Positions 44,752 through 54,149 of a DNA stretch of 64,000 nucleotides are shown piece by piece. The translations under genes were made by a program, and so were the position numbers. This DNA is from Lachnospiraceae bacterium MD308 (GTDB lineage Bacteria > Bacillota > Clostridia > Lachnospirales > Lachnospiraceae): positions 25,076 through 89,075 of the forward strand of contig VIQU02000016.1 of the NCBI GenBank assembly GCA_010206225.2. Direction: 5' to 3'. The notes below the pieces were generated by a model. It had not been told where the DNA came from. It searched no databases and was given only the letters and a program-made list of their open reading frames with translations. Each line of letters opens with the position of its first letter. Positions within the stretch are counted from its first letter, which is position 1.

Positions 44752-45675
44752 TTGAATGAATTTATTACAACAGTAGAAGATGAAGCAGGAGAGCGGATTG
44801 ATAAATTTCTTTCCGAGGAACTAATCGATCGCTCCCGTTCATTCCTTCAAAAGCTGATCAAAGAACAATATGTAAAGGTCAATGGAAAGCCTGTAAAATC
44901 AAGTTACAGGCTTATTTCTGGTGATCTCGTCTGCATTCTTTTCCCGGAGCCTGAGAGGCCGAATATTGCTGCTGAGAATATCCTCTTAAATATTTTATAT
45001 GAAGACGACGACATTATTGTTGTGAACAAGCCTAAGCAGATGGTCGTTCATCCGGCGCCTGGACATTATTCCGGCACACTGGTAAATGCGCTTCTATATC
45101 ACTGTCAGGATAATCTCTCTGGGATTAACGGCAGTCTGCGGCCAGGGATCGTACATCGAATCGATATGGATACAACCGGTTCTCTGGTAATATGTAAGAA
45201 TGATGCGGCGCATCAGTCGCTTTCCGCCCAGCTAAAGAACCATTCCATTCACAGGGTCTATGAAGCGGTCGTTCATGGCAATCTAAAAGAAGAGACCGGT
45301 CTTATAAACGCCCCTATCGGACGGCATCCGACGGAACGCAAAAAGATGAGTACCCTTGCAAAAAATGGAAGAGAAGCAGTCACTCATTACAGAGTGCTGG
45401 AGCGTTTCGGCAATTTCACCTATATTCAGTGCAGACTGGAGACGGGGCGTACTCATCAGATTCGGGTGCACATGGCAAGCATCGGTCATCCTCTGCTTGG
45501 CGACCTTGTTTATGGTCCGAAGAAATGCCCGTTTCCAAAGCTTCTGGGACAGACGCTTCATGCAAAAACACTTGGATTCTTACATCCAAAAACAGGAGAA
45601 TATGTAGAATTTACGGCGCCTCTTCCAGATTATTTTACGAATCTTGTGGGTAAGCTCAGAATAAACTCAGAATAA
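44752..45675 (+). CDS. RluA-family 23S rRNA pseudouridine synthase (RluD-like)
   Basis: 307 residues: N-terminal S4 domain (RIDKFLSEELIDRSRSFLQK) and the RluA catalytic domain with HRIDMDTTGSLVICK, the Asp being the nucleophile that isomerises uridine. The later LETGRTHQIRVHMASIGHPL and GDLVYG motifs are diagnostic. RluD modifies helix 69 of 23S rRNA, whose pseudouridine 1915 is the target of RlmH encoded earlier here; that this protein is the RluD of the cell is likely but not certain. TTG start, with AAGG about 11 bases upstream. Confidence 0.92.
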   Translation: MNEFITTVEDEAGERIDKFLSEELIDRSRSFLQKLIKEQYVKVNGKPVKSSYRLISGDLVCILFPEPERPNIAAENILLNILYEDDDIIVVNKPKQMVVHPAPGHYSGTLVNALLYHCQDNLSGINGSLRPGIVHRIDMDTTGSLVICKNDAAHQSLSAQLKNHSIHRVYEAVVHGNLKEETGLINAPIGRHPTERKKMSTLAKNGREAVTHYRVLERFGNFTYIQCRLETGRTHQIRVHMASIGHPLLGDLVYGPKKCPFPKLLGQTLHAKTLGFLHPKTGEYVEFTAPLPDYFTNLVGKLRINSE

Positions 45676-45700
45676 ATCTCCAATAAAATATGTACTTTCC

Positions 45701-45746
45701 ATGCAAATTATTATATAATATTTAATTATATGTAAATTATTTGCAT
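45701..45746. promoter_or_regulatory. AT-rich inverted repeat upstream of the kinase-like gene
   Basis: ATGCAAAT at 45701-45708 and ATTTGCAT at 45739-45746 are perfect inverted copies flanking an A/T-only stretch that includes TATAAT at 45713. It may be an operator around a promoter; no partner regulator is known. Confidence 0.35.
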
Positions 45747-45774
45747 ACATCCATTAAAAGGAGCGTGATATGTT

Positions 45775-46425
45775 ATGACAGAAGCGAAGACAAAAACAAT
45801 TATTACGATAGGGCGGCAATTTGGAAGCGCCGGACGGGAGATCGGTCGAAAGGTTGCAAAAGACCTTGGAATTAAGCTTTACGACAGAGAAATGCTTGAC
45901 CGTGCCGCGAAAGAAAGCGGAATATGTCAGGAATTATTTGAAACCCATGATGAAAAACCAACCAATAGTTTTCTTTATTCTCTTGTTATGGATACCTATT
46001 CTTTAGGATACACAGCAGGAAGCTATTCAGATATGCCGATTAATCATAAAGTATTTCTGGCACAGTTTGACGCCATCAAAAAAATTGCGGATGAAGGTCC
46101 CTGCATCCTCGTCGGCAGATGTGCGGACTATGCATTAGAAGAGTATGATAACGTACTGAGGCTTTTCGTACATGCTGACATGAATGCCCGGATACGTCGT
46201 ATCGCACGTATCTATGATCTTACAGATGCAAAAGCAAAAGATATGATCATGAAGACAGATAAGAAACGCGCAAGTTATTATAACTATTACAGTAACAAAA
46301 AATGGGGAGTCTCTGACAGCTATGATGTAAGTATCTGCAGTTCCATGCTTGGAATCGATGGAACCGCAGAATTTATAGAACGTCTGGTATATCAAAAAGA
46401 ACATGTGACTGACAGGAAATTATAA
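45775..46425 (+). CDS. Cytidylate kinase-like protein
   Basis: 216 residues of the AAK/cytidylate_kinase2 family. P-loop IGRQFGSAGREIGRKVAKDL at about 12-31, a CILVGRCADYAL segment near 108-119 and a lid with Arg residues (NARIRRIARIYDLTD). These proteins resemble cytidylate kinase but their phosphate acceptor is unknown; a canonical Cmk is usually encoded elsewhere. AAAAGGAG precedes the ATG at 45775. It has its own AT-rich upstream region. Confidence 0.88.
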   Translation: MTEAKTKTIITIGRQFGSAGREIGRKVAKDLGIKLYDREMLDRAAKESGICQELFETHDEKPTNSFLYSLVMDTYSLGYTAGSYSDMPINHKVFLAQFDAIKKIADEGPCILVGRCADYALEEYDNVLRLFVHADMNARIRRIARIYDLTDAKAKDMIMKTDKKRASYYNYYSNKKWGVSDSYDVSICSSMLGIDGTAEFIERLVYQKEHVTDRKL

Positions 46426-46446
46426 AAACAGTATAAGAGACAGGAG

Positions 46447-46499
46447 GCCGGAATGTCTGTGCGTAATCATCTATCTCACATGCGTGATTCGTTCCGGCC
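46447..46499. terminator. Hairpin between convergent cytidylate-kinase-like and ttcA genes
   Basis: GGCCGGAA at 46447-46454 pairs with TTCCGGCC near 46492-46499, with further pairing inside (GCGTAATCA against TGATTCG-like bases). The 3' arm lies within the end of ttcA; CATCCTTTT follows. Confidence 0.5.
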
Positions 46500-47205
46500 A
46501 TCCTTTTATATTACCGCCTAGAATGGCAGTAAACATCCGCTGTTTGACACCGTGATGTTCTCTGTTCAGCTGCTGTATCAGTTCTTTGGCATATTGACGT
46601 TTCGTAAATCCGTCAATCGGGCATCTGCTCTTTACAATCGGCAGGTCATACTTATTCTGGAAACCAATCACTTCCGCCTCCTCTACGAACATCATCGGGC
46701 GTATAACAGTTAAGTCCATACGATCCAGATAAGTTCTCGGTGAAAAGGAGTAAAAGCGCCCCTCAAAAAGCATGCTCAAAAGCATTGTCTCAACAATATC
46801 ATCTTTGTGATGCGCATAGGCAACCTTATTGCAGCCTTTCTCCTTTACTGCCTGATTCAGCGCACCTTTTCGCATCTTTGCACACAGGGAACAGGGATTG
46901 CTTTCTTTCCGTTCCTCAAACAGAAGACGGGCAATGTCCGTCTTTATAATGTGATAAGGAACAAAAAGTTCCTTACACAATTCGGCAACAGCAGAAAAAT
47001 CACATTTTTCATAACCTAAATCTACGGTTACTGCACTTAGTTCAAAATGTTTCGGGTAAAAACGTTGCAGACCATGCAGGGCATATAAAAGTGTCAGACT
47101 GTCCTTTCCTCCGGAAATTCCGACTGCAATATGATCCCCCTCGTCAATCATCTGATATTCATCCACGGCTTTTCTTGTATAACTTAAAAGCTGCTGTAGC
47201 TTCAT
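46471..47205 (-). CDS. ttcA: TtcA-like tRNA sulphurtransferase (PP-loop ATPase)
   Basis: 244 residues. PP-loop SGGKDSLTLL at 31-40, then Cys105-S-L-Cys108 and AHHKDDIVETMLLSMLFEGR, typical of TtcA, which thiolates cytidine 32 of tRNA using an iron-sulphur cluster. The start has AAAGGTGAT, an excellent match to the anti-Shine-Dalgarno. Within this family, TtcA and related TtuA-type enzymes are hard to separate, so the exact base modified is inferred. It lies downstream of the Xer-type gene on the same strand. Confidence 0.85.
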   Translation of the reverse strand: MKLQQLLSYTRKAVDEYQMIDEGDHIAVGISGGKDSLTLLYALHGLQRFYPKHFELSAVTVDLGYEKCDFSAVAELCKELFVPYHIIKTDIARLLFEERKESNPCSLCAKMRKGALNQAVKEKGCNKVAYAHHKDDIVETMLLSMLFEGRFYSFSPRTYLDRMDLTVIRPMMFVEEAEVIGFQNKYDLPIVKSRCPIDGFTKRQYAKELIQQLNREHHGVKQRMFTAILGGNIKGWPERITHVR

Positions 47206-47254
47206 CTTTCTATCACCTTTCCAATTTCTTGTTCTAATTCTGATCTTTATTCTG

Positions 47255-48316
47255 TTAGGATTCCCTTAACTTAACCGCGGATGCCGCCATGCGCCGCCTG
47301 TCCTCATCAATCGCCGCATAATGTTTTTTCGTCGTATTCACGTCCTTATGTCCCAAAACATCGGCAACAAGATAAATATCCCCCGTCTCCTTGTAAAGAG
47401 AAGTACCGTAAGTACTGCGCAGCTTGTGAGGTGTAATCTTTTTATTAGGTGTAACCTGTCTGGCATACTTCTTAACCATATTCTCAACTGCCTGTACACC
47501 CATACGCCGTCTCTGGGTTGACAAAAAAAGTGCATGCTCATGTCCGGAGAGAGGAGTAATGGCCTTTCGGTCCCCCTCAATATACTGTCTTAATGCAGCC
47601 GCAACTTCATCTCCAAAATAGACGACCATCTGATTTCCGCCCTTCCGGGTTACGGTAATACCATTATTCTTAAAGTCAACATGCTCCAAATCAAGCCCTA
47701 CGCACTCTGAGACACGGATGCCGGTACCTAAAAGCAATGTAAGGATAGCCAGATCCCTCACCTTAGTCTTATGATAATATGTCAGCGCCTGTCCAGTGAG
47801 TTTATCGCCTGCCGACTCTACAAAATCAAGCAGCAAGGCAACTTCATCAACATCCAGCCGGATAATCGCTTTTTCATGAATCTTCGGCATATCCACAAGC
47901 AGCGTTGGATTGCTGGAGATTAACTGATGCTTGTAATAGTAGCCATAAAAACTTCTCAGCGCGGACATCTTCCTTGCAAGTCCCTTTTCGCCATTCACCA
48001 TCGTCTCGTCGTCATCCCTCTTATAAACCTTAAGATATTCCATATATTCTTCAATATCCACAGGTTCCAGCTGCTCTAAATCAGCCGCACTGAACTGATC
48101 GATCGTATAATAGCTGTAAATTGGATTATTCTCCATCAGATAATGATAAAAGACTCTGATATCATACGCATAATTCATCCTCGTCCGTATAGATGATGTC
48201 GGCTCGATAGCCCGGAAAAAATCATGTGTGAAAGGCGGCAGCGTCTTTAAAATCTCCCTCAGCCGCAATGTATAATCAATCGTTGTCTGTTCATGATAGG
48301 TACGTTGTTTCGCCAT
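47255..48316 (-). CDS. Tyrosine recombinase (XerD/XerS-like)
   Basis: 353 residues with an N-terminal SAM-like core-binding domain (about 30-135) and the catalytic domain carrying the full set: Arg201 (GIRVSE), Lys225, His297 and Arg300 (HKLR), His323 (LGHKD) and Tyr333. Its length and long N-terminus resemble single-recombinase XerS/XerH types more than the 300-residue XerC/D. It probably resolves chromosome dimers at a dif-like site; no phage or element genes flank it, arguing against a mobile integrase. A strong AAGGGGG ribosome site precedes the ATG. It lies about 130 bases after yneA on the same strand. Confidence 0.85.
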   Translation of the reverse strand: MAKQRTYHEQTTIDYTLRLREILKTLPPFTHDFFRAIEPTSSIRTRMNYAYDIRVFYHYLMENNPIYSYYTIDQFSAADLEQLEPVDIEEYMEYLKVYKRDDDETMVNGEKGLARKMSALRSFYGYYYKHQLISSNPTLLVDMPKIHEKAIIRLDVDEVALLLDFVESAGDKLTGQALTYYHKTKVRDLAILTLLLGTGIRVSECVGLDLEHVDFKNNGITVTRKGGNQMVVYFGDEVAAALRQYIEGDRKAITPLSGHEHALFLSTQRRRMGVQAVENMVKKYARQVTPNKKITPHKLRSTYGTSLYKETGDIYLVADVLGHKDVNTTKKHYAAIDEDRRRMAASAVKLRES

Positions 48317-48447
48317 AAAAATCCCCCTTAAAATCCCCTTGAATTATTCATATTTTATCATATTTTATCTTTTTTGTCCATATCTTTTGGAAAAATCGGT
48401 ATTTTACGTATAGATACATTTATGTCAATTAGTAGTCCTTTTCAAGA

Positions 48448-48900
48448 CTACTCTTTGCTTTCGGCATTTTTTATACAATATCCTTCACTATGACAATCAT
48501 AAGTTTCATAATATGGGACTGTCAGGTATTGACCTGCGTATATCTTATCTGTCGTCAGATGATTTATTGACCTAACCTCATCTATATAGTCCTGTGAACA
48601 CTCGTAATAATCGCCTTTATATTCTGCGGCAATTCCCCATAAAGTATCTCCATATTCAAGAACCACACTTTTAAAACATTTGTTGTTGCTTGGATTCGTA
48701 TTCACAGAATTGTCTTCAGCCTTTGCAAAATTACAATTTACAATGATATTGAACATAAGCGTGATTATCAAAATTAATAATCCAGATATCATCTTCTGTA
48801 TTTTAATATTGTACGGATCGTACGATTTATGTACACGATACGGCACGCAATCTGTCCGTCTGCATTTTTTCTTTTGGCTCGTTATTATCATCCTGCTCAT
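48448..48900 (-). CDS. yneA: LysM-domain protein, YneA-like SOS cell-division inhibitor
   Basis: 150 residues from the ATG at 48900 (AGGAGGG upstream). A cytoplasmic basic N-terminus of about 36 residues, one membrane segment at 37-57 and an external LysM domain at about 79-131 (LEYGDTLWGIAAEYKG, later YAGQYLTVPYYE). This is the architecture of Bacillus YneA, which blocks division during DNA damage, but longer at both ends. Divergent position to lexA with LexA-box-like operators and a perfect consensus promoter supports the call. Four cysteines (75, 101, 136, 142) in the external part are unusual for YneA. Confidence 0.82.
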   Translation of the reverse strand: MSRMIITSQKKKCRRTDCVPYRVHKSYDPYNIKIQKMISGLLILIITLMFNIIVNCNFAKAEDNSVNTNPSNNKCFKSVVLEYGDTLWGIAAEYKGDYYECSQDYIDEVRSINHLTTDKIYAGQYLTVPYYETYDCHSEGYCIKNAESKE

Positions 48901-48943
48901 CACAATCCCTCCTGCGTCATATATTTTCTCCATTTATTATATC

Positions 48944-49048
48944 GAATATTTGTTCAGAACCTTTGTTCTTTGTTATTATATAGAACAAAGGTTTGTCTGT
49001 CAATAGATTAAAACCAAAAATGCGAACATATTTTCTAAACATTTGTTT
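48944..49048. promoter_or_regulatory. Cluster of five LexA-box-like operators between yneA and lexA
   Basis: Gram-positive LexA sites follow GAAC-N4-GTTC. Here: 48944-48955 GAATATTTGTTC; 48957-48968 GAACCTTTGTTC (perfect); 48983-48994 GAACAAAGGTTT; 49024-49035 GAACATATTTTC; 49037-49048 AAACATTTGTTT. The first two lie at and after the yneA start point, the third inside its promoter spacer and the last touches the lexA -35. AACCTTTGTTCT (48958-48969) and AGAACAAAGGTT (48982-48993) also form a perfect 12-base inverted repeat. Confidence 0.8.
48975..49003 (-). promoter_or_regulatory. Perfect consensus sigma-A promoter of yneA
   Basis: On the minus strand, TTGACA (49003-48998), a spacer of exactly 17 bases, and TATAAT (48980-48975). 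The spacer contains the LexA-type box at 48983-48994, so repressor binding would block polymerase directly. Such a strong promoter needs tight repression, as expected for an SOS division inhibitor. Confidence 0.85.
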
Positions 49049-49075
49049 GCTTTTTTTCTTCTGTTGTGATATGAT
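49047..49075 (+). promoter_or_regulatory. lexA promoter
   Basis: TTGCTT at 49047-49052, 17-base spacer, TATGAT at 49070-49075 with TG one base before (extended -10). The LexA-like box at 49037-49048 overlaps its -35, giving autoregulation. Confidence 0.65.
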
Positions 49076-49141
49076 AATTACAGCAAAAGAAATTCGATCA
49101 CTTTTTTTGTAATCAAATTATATGAAAGGGAGGATGTGTGT

Positions 49142-49756
49142 ATGGCACAAGGTAAGATTAGTGCAAAACAGCTTGAAATTCTAGAATATATTAAATCGCA
49201 GATATTAGAACGAGGCTTTCCGCCGGCAGTGCGTGATATTTGTGAAGCAGTGAATCTGAAATCCACTTCTTCTGTCCACTCCCATCTGGAGACCTTGGAA
49301 AAAAACGGATATATAAAACGAGATCCCACAAAACCAAGAGCGATCGAGGTATTAGACGACAGCTTCCATATGATCCGCCGCGAGATGGTCAATGTTCCGA
49401 TTATAGGCCGTGTTGCGGCAGGCGAGCCGATTCTGGCGGAACAGAATATCGAGAACTATTTTCCTATCCCTATGGAATTTATGCCGAATAAGCAGACGTT
49501 TATGCTTAAAGTAAGGGGTGAAAGTATGATCAATGCCGGAATATTTGACGGAGATTATGTACTTGTAGGAGAACAAGAGACAGCCGATAACGGCGAGATG
49601 GTGGTTGCATTGATTGAAGACGGAGCTACTGTTAAGACTTTCTATAAAGAAGAAGGCATTATCCGCCTTCAGCCGGAAAACGACACGATGGAGCCAATTA
49701 TTGTTCCTGATTGCATAATTCTGGGAAAAGTAATCGGTGTATTCCGTTTTCTGTAA
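49142..49756 (+). CDS. lexA: SOS-response repressor LexA
   Basis: 204 residues. N-terminal winged helix (RGFPPAVRDICEAVNLKSTS) binds the boxes upstream; the C-terminal S24 self-protease has the cleavage site Ala93-Gly94 (VAAGEP), Ser128 (RGESM) and Lys165 (ATVKTF). RecA filaments trigger self-cleavage, releasing SOS genes. The ATG at 49142 is placed eight bases after GGGAGG; a GTG at 49136 is possible. Divergent from yneA, the same pairing as in Bacillus. Confidence 0.97.
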   Translation: MAQGKISAKQLEILEYIKSQILERGFPPAVRDICEAVNLKSTSSVHSHLETLEKNGYIKRDPTKPRAIEVLDDSFHMIRREMVNVPIIGRVAAGEPILAEQNIENYFPIPMEFMPNKQTFMLKVRGESMINAGIFDGDYVLVGEQETADNGEMVVALIEDGATVKTFYKEEGIIRLQPENDTMEPIIVPDCIILGKVIGVFRFL

Positions 49757-49772
49757 ACCAAGTCTCTACTGC

Positions 49773-49837
49773 AAAATAAGCATATCCGCTGGAGTTCGTG
49801 CTTTCCAACACGATCCTCCATGGAATATGCTTATTTT
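49773..49837. terminator. Bidirectional terminator between lexA and rsfS
   Basis: AAAATAAGCATAT at 49773-49785 pairs perfectly with ATATGCTTATTTT at 49825-49837, with further internal pairing (TGGAG/CTCCA, TCGTG/CACGA). Convergent genes on both sides. Confidence 0.85.
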
Positions 49838-49858
49838 CCCTCAATTGAACTTATTTTG

Positions 49859-50200
49859 CTACATCTCGACAATCTTGCCGTCGTTCCATATACGTTCAAG
49901 ATTATAAAAAGAACGGCTTTCCTTATCGAAGATGTGTACGATTACATCGCCATAATCTAACAACACCCATGCGCCGCCTTTACTGCCCTCCCGCTGTTTT
50001 AAGCGGTGGCCTGTCCTGTGCATCTGTTCCTCAACATTTTCCACAAGAGCGTCCATCTGGCTTGCGCTGTTTCCGTTCGTAATTATAAAATAATCCGCCA
50101 TAACTGAGATTTCAGATATATCAATTACTTTGATATCCTCGCCCTTTTTTTCTGCGAGGGCATCATAGATAACGTGAACCATGTTCTTTTCCCGATTCAT
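49859..50200 (-). CDS. rsfS: Ribosomal silencing factor RsfS
   Basis: 113 residues. The family pattern KKGEDIKVIDISEISVMADY, then FIITNGNSASQMDALVENV and WVLLDYGDVIVHIF. RsfS binds L14 on the 50S subunit and blocks joining with 30S when nutrients are low. The ATG at 50200 follows AGGAGGGG; the longer frame overlaps yqeK and is not needed. Order nadD-yqeK-rsfS is the standard Firmicute operon. Confidence 0.95.
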   Translation of the reverse strand: MNREKNMVHVIYDALAEKKGEDIKVIDISEISVMADYFIITNGNSASQMDALVENVEEQMHRTGHRLKQREGSKGGAWVLLDYGDVIVHIFDKESRSFYNLERIWNDGKIVEM

Positions 50201-50217
50201 CTTACCCCTCCTGCTTT

Positions 50218-50787
50218 TTAACACTTTTTATAATAATAATAAGTCTTTTCTGTCATTTTATCAATCGGAAGATTTCTGCTCTTTAAATACGCAAGAGAAT
50301 CCTTGAGCATCCGGCGCAGGCATTCATCAATATCGCGGAATGCCAGTTTTCTTACCTCTGCCATATTGGGAAGTTCATCCCGCCCTGGTTCGATATAATC
50401 GGCAATATAGATAATCTTCTCTAATAAAGTCATCGCCGGTTTTCCCGTCGTATGGCTTTCAATCGCGCACAGCACTTCATAATCTTCCACGTGGTATTTT
50501 TTTTTCGCCATTAACGCCCCAAGTTTTGCATGCAAGAGACTTGGGTTCTTAAGCTCGACGTCCGATATTTCCAGACGGTTCCTTCGGCACAGTTTAATCT
50601 TTTTATCGTTCGGGATACATTTTGCACAGTCATGCAAAAGTCCTGCCAAAAGCGCCTGTTCGATATCCGCATTATGGCACATGGCAAGCGCCGAAGCCGT
50701 GTACATCACTCCGAGCGTATGCTCATAACGTTCCTTATCAAGCTTTTTTCGCAGTTTTTTATTGATTTTGTTAATTTTCTGATTCAT
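50218..50787 (-). CDS. yqeK: HD-domain Ap4A hydrolase YqeK
   Basis: 189 residues of the HD superfamily: His in RYEHTLGVMYTA, HD pair in LLHDCAKCIP, and later HAKLGALMAKKKY with ESHTTG and IIYIADYIEPGRD. YqeK members split diadenosine tetraphosphate symmetrically into two ADP. The start overlaps the end of nadD; AAGGA precedes the ATG. Cytoplasmic. Confidence 0.93.
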   Translation of the reverse strand: MNQKINKINKKLRKKLDKERYEHTLGVMYTASALAMCHNADIEQALLAGLLHDCAKCIPNDKKIKLCRRNRLEISDVELKNPSLLHAKLGALMAKKKYHVEDYEVLCAIESHTTGKPAMTLLEKIIYIADYIEPGRDELPNMAEVRKLAFRDIDECLRRMLKDSLAYLKSRNLPIDKMTEKTYYYYKKC

Positions 50788-51385
50788 ACAAACATTCCTT
50801 TTTAATGTATTCCTCTACTTTTTCAGGCACAAACCCCCGAATACTCTTTCCGGCCTTGATCCGCTCCCGCAGTTCCGACGAAGAAACCTTTATAACCGGC
50901 GAAATGAGAAGCTCCGACTTCGCATGATATCGTTCTTTTAAATAATGGATCTGCCGTTCCATTTCCTCCCTTGTATTCATTTCATCCCGGAAAGCCGCAA
51001 GTATGGTACAAGTGAGAAACAATCTCTCTGGATGCACCCATTTGTCAACCGTAAACAAAGAATCAGCTCCGACAATGAAAAAAAAATCATCTTTCGGATA
51101 AGTCTTTGTAAAGTGTTCCATTGTCTCATATGAACAGGAAATACTCTTCCGGCGCGCTTCATATGCCTCAAGTCGGAATCCCGTATGTCCCGCAATCGCA
51201 AGCTCTACCATCCGAATCCGGTCTTCAATGGGTGAACCGATATCTGTTAACGCCTTATGAGGCGGGTTTCCGTTGGGCAAGAACCAGACCTTATCAAGTC
51301 CGAACTGCTCGTACGCAGCTTTGGCAATCGCAAGATGTCCGTTGTGAATGGGATCAAAAGTACCTCCCATAATTCCTATCCTCAT
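50771..51385 (-). CDS. nadD: Nicotinate-nucleotide adenylyltransferase NadD
   Basis: 204 residues. Nucleotidyltransferase motif GGTFDPIHNGHLAIA near the N-terminus and ISSTEIR-like SSSELRERIKAGKSIRGFVP at the C-terminus. It makes deamido-NAD from nicotinate mononucleotide and ATP. The ATG at 51385 begins the conserved strand (MRIGIMGG) and has GTGAGGAT upstream; a GTG at 51400 is the alternative. First gene of nadD-yqeK-rsfS. Confidence 0.96.
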   Translation of the reverse strand: MRIGIMGGTFDPIHNGHLAIAKAAYEQFGLDKVWFLPNGNPPHKALTDIGSPIEDRIRMVELAIAGHTGFRLEAYEARRKSISCSYETMEHFTKTYPKDDFFFIVGADSLFTVDKWVHPERLFLTCTILAAFRDEMNTREEMERQIHYLKERYHAKSELLISPVIKVSSSELRERIKAGKSIRGFVPEKVEEYIKKECLYESEN

Positions 51386-51440
51386 GTCATCTATCCTCAC
51401 ATGCAGTTTTCATTTCCAGCCTCTGCTTCTTTTCTTCAGA

Positions 51441-51731
51441 TCATGGAAGCGTTATCTTTTTATTTTTATCCTTTCCCTCGCGGTAAAGAACGATTTTTCT
51501 CCCAATTACCTGAACCACATCAGAACGTGTTCGTGCCGCTAGAAGCTGCGCCAGTGCCTTCGGATCGTCAGCGCAATTTTTCAGTACGCTGACCTTAATC
51601 AGCTCTCTCGCAGCTAAAGCTTCGTCAACTGCTTTTGTAAATTCCGGTGTCAGACTGCTCTTGCCAAGCTGGAACACCGGCTCCATCGTCATCGCAAGGC
51701 TTTTTAAATAGGCTCTCTGTTTTGTCGTCAT
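51441..51731 (-). CDS. yhbY: YhbY-family CRM-domain RNA-binding protein
   Basis: 96 residues forming one CRM domain: KQRAYLKSLAMTMEPVFQLG, then ELIKVSVLKNC and the end VVQVIGRKIVLYR. YhbY associates with pre-50S particles. It lies between obgE and nadD, as in Bacillus and other Clostridia. A GGAGTTTTATCT sequence serves as ribosome site. Confidence 0.93.
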   Translation of the reverse strand: MTTKQRAYLKSLAMTMEPVFQLGKSSLTPEFTKAVDEALAARELIKVSVLKNCADDPKALAQLLAARTRSDVVQVIGRKIVLYREGKDKNKKITLP

Positions 51732-51771
51732 AGATAAAACTCCTGTAAATTACTATTTTCATGTTAACAGT

Positions 51772-53097
<1,326 letters not shown>

Positions 53098-53135
53098 TTA
53101 TAAGAACGTTCAGCCATACCTGACTGACTGTTATC

Positions 53136-53186
53136 AAAAAAAGAGCGCTGCCGCATAACTGCAAACAGTTATCAAGCAACACTCTC
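53136..53186 (-). terminator. Intrinsic terminator of the rplU-prp-rpmA operon
   Basis: On the minus strand, GAGAGTGTTGC...TTGATAACTG, loop TTTG, CAGTTATGCG...GCAGCGCTCT, followed by seven Ts (As at 53136-53142 on the plus strand). Confidence 0.8.
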
Positions 53187-53205
53187 ATAAGCCCAATCAG
53201 ACAAA

Positions 53206-53487
53206 TTAAGCTACAGGATAGATAGAAACCTGTTTCTTATCTCTTCCTTTTCTCTCAAATCTCACAACACCGTCCACAAGTGCAAACAATGTATCGTCTC
53301 CGCCGCGACCAACATTAATACCTGGGTGAATCTTTGTTCCGCGCTGTCTGTAAAGGATGTTGCCGGCTTTTACAAACTGCCCGTCTGCTCTCTTCGCGCC
53401 AAGTCTTTTAGACTCGGAATCACGGCCGTTCTTTGTGGAACCAACACCTTTTTTATGAGCAAAAAACTGAAGGTTTAATTTCATCAT
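53206..53487 (-). CDS. rpmA: Large-subunit ribosomal protein L27 (bL27) with cleaved N-terminus
   Basis: 93 residues. The start [13 protein letters not shown] has the Firmicute extension removed after LNLQFFA by the protease Prp, exposing the residues that reach the peptidyl-transferase centre. [15 protein letters not shown] and [15 protein letters not shown] are invariant family segments. AGGAGGTG lies eight bases before the ATG at 53487. Encoded directly after prp, its processing enzyme. Confidence 0.98.
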   Translation of the reverse strand: MMKLNLQFFAHKKGVGSTKNGRDSESKRLGAKRADGQFVKAGNILYRQRGTKIHPGINVGRGGDDTLFALVDGVVRFERKGRDKKQVSIYPVA

Positions 53488-53492
53488 GGTTG

Positions 53493-53825
53493 TTACACCT
53501 CCTCGAATGTTAAATCAATATATTCTGCATAGTTCTCATCATCAGTCATCTCCACAAGTCCAAGAACCATCGCATCCAGCAAAAGCTTCGCCTCTTTCGA
53601 AGGCTTATCCTTTAATGAGTAATCAATCACACCCTCTGCATCGTCTGATACCAAAGATGTTCTGTCTTCCGCGAACTTCTCGATCGCATTCACCGTATTA
53701 ATGATCAATACGGATGCGGCCGCACACACGATATCCTGACCTTTATCACTAAATCCGGCATGCCCGTATGTCTTAAATCCGGTATACTCTTTTCTTTTGT
53801 TCTGGTAAATGGTTACATGAATCAT
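53493..53825 (-). CDS. prp: Ribosomal-processing cysteine protease Prp
   Basis: 110 residues. The catalytic dyad is His in [14 protein letters not shown] and Cys in [10 protein letters not shown]. Prp removes the N-terminal extension of L27, an essential step in Firmicutes. It lies between rplU and rpmA, the conserved order. Start ATG at 53825 (IHVTIYQNK) is preferred over a TTG at 53831; the ribosome site is weak (TTGGGG). Confidence 0.96.
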   Translation of the reverse strand: MIHVTIYQNKRKEYTGFKTYGHAGFSDKGQDIVCAAASVLIINTVNAIEKFAEDRTSLVSDDAEGVIDYSLKDKPSKEAKLLLDAMVLGLVEMTDDENYAEYIDLTFEEV

Positions 53826-53840
53826 GGACAAAACCCCAAA

Positions 53841-54149
53841 TTAAGCATTGATCTTCTCGATCTTAACTGCTGTATACTGCTGTCTGTGACCGTTCTTTTT
53901 GTGGTATCCGGATTTTCTCTTGTACTTGTAAACGATAACCTTTTTGCCTTTACCGTTGCCAACTACAGACGCCTCAACTGTTGCTCCCGCAACTGTCGGA
54001 TCGCCAACTTTCAGACCGTTGTCACTGACTGCAAGCACCTGATCAAAAGTATAAGATTCTCCGGCCTCTGCACCAAGTTTCTCTACTTTAATGATATCGC
54101 CTTCGGCTACTTTGTACTGTTTACCACCTGTTGCTATAATCGCGTACAT
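53841..54149 (-). CDS. rplU: Large-subunit ribosomal protein L21 (bL21)
   Basis: 102 residues: [18 protein letters not shown] at the start and [20 protein letters not shown] near the C-terminus are diagnostic. It binds domain II of 23S rRNA. The ATG at 54149 follows AGGAGGTGCC; the longer reading to 54179 lies in the leader. First gene of the operon with prp and rpmA. Confidence 0.98.
   Translation of the reverse strand: MYAIIATGGKQYKVAEGDIIKVEKLGAEAGESYTFDQVLAVSDNGLKVGDPTVAGATVEASVVGNGKGKKVIVYKYKRKSGYHKKNGHRQQYTAVKIEKINA

Noticed and set aside
47255..48316. Integrase of a mobile element
   Set aside because: No excisionase, attachment repeats or cargo; neighbours are ttcA, yneA and lexA, so a housekeeping Xer role fits better.
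48958..48993. The 12-base inverted repeat in the lexA-yneA gap as a terminator
   Set aside because: Its arms coincide with two LexA-like boxes and the yneA promoter, and no T-run follows; an operator pair is the better explanation.
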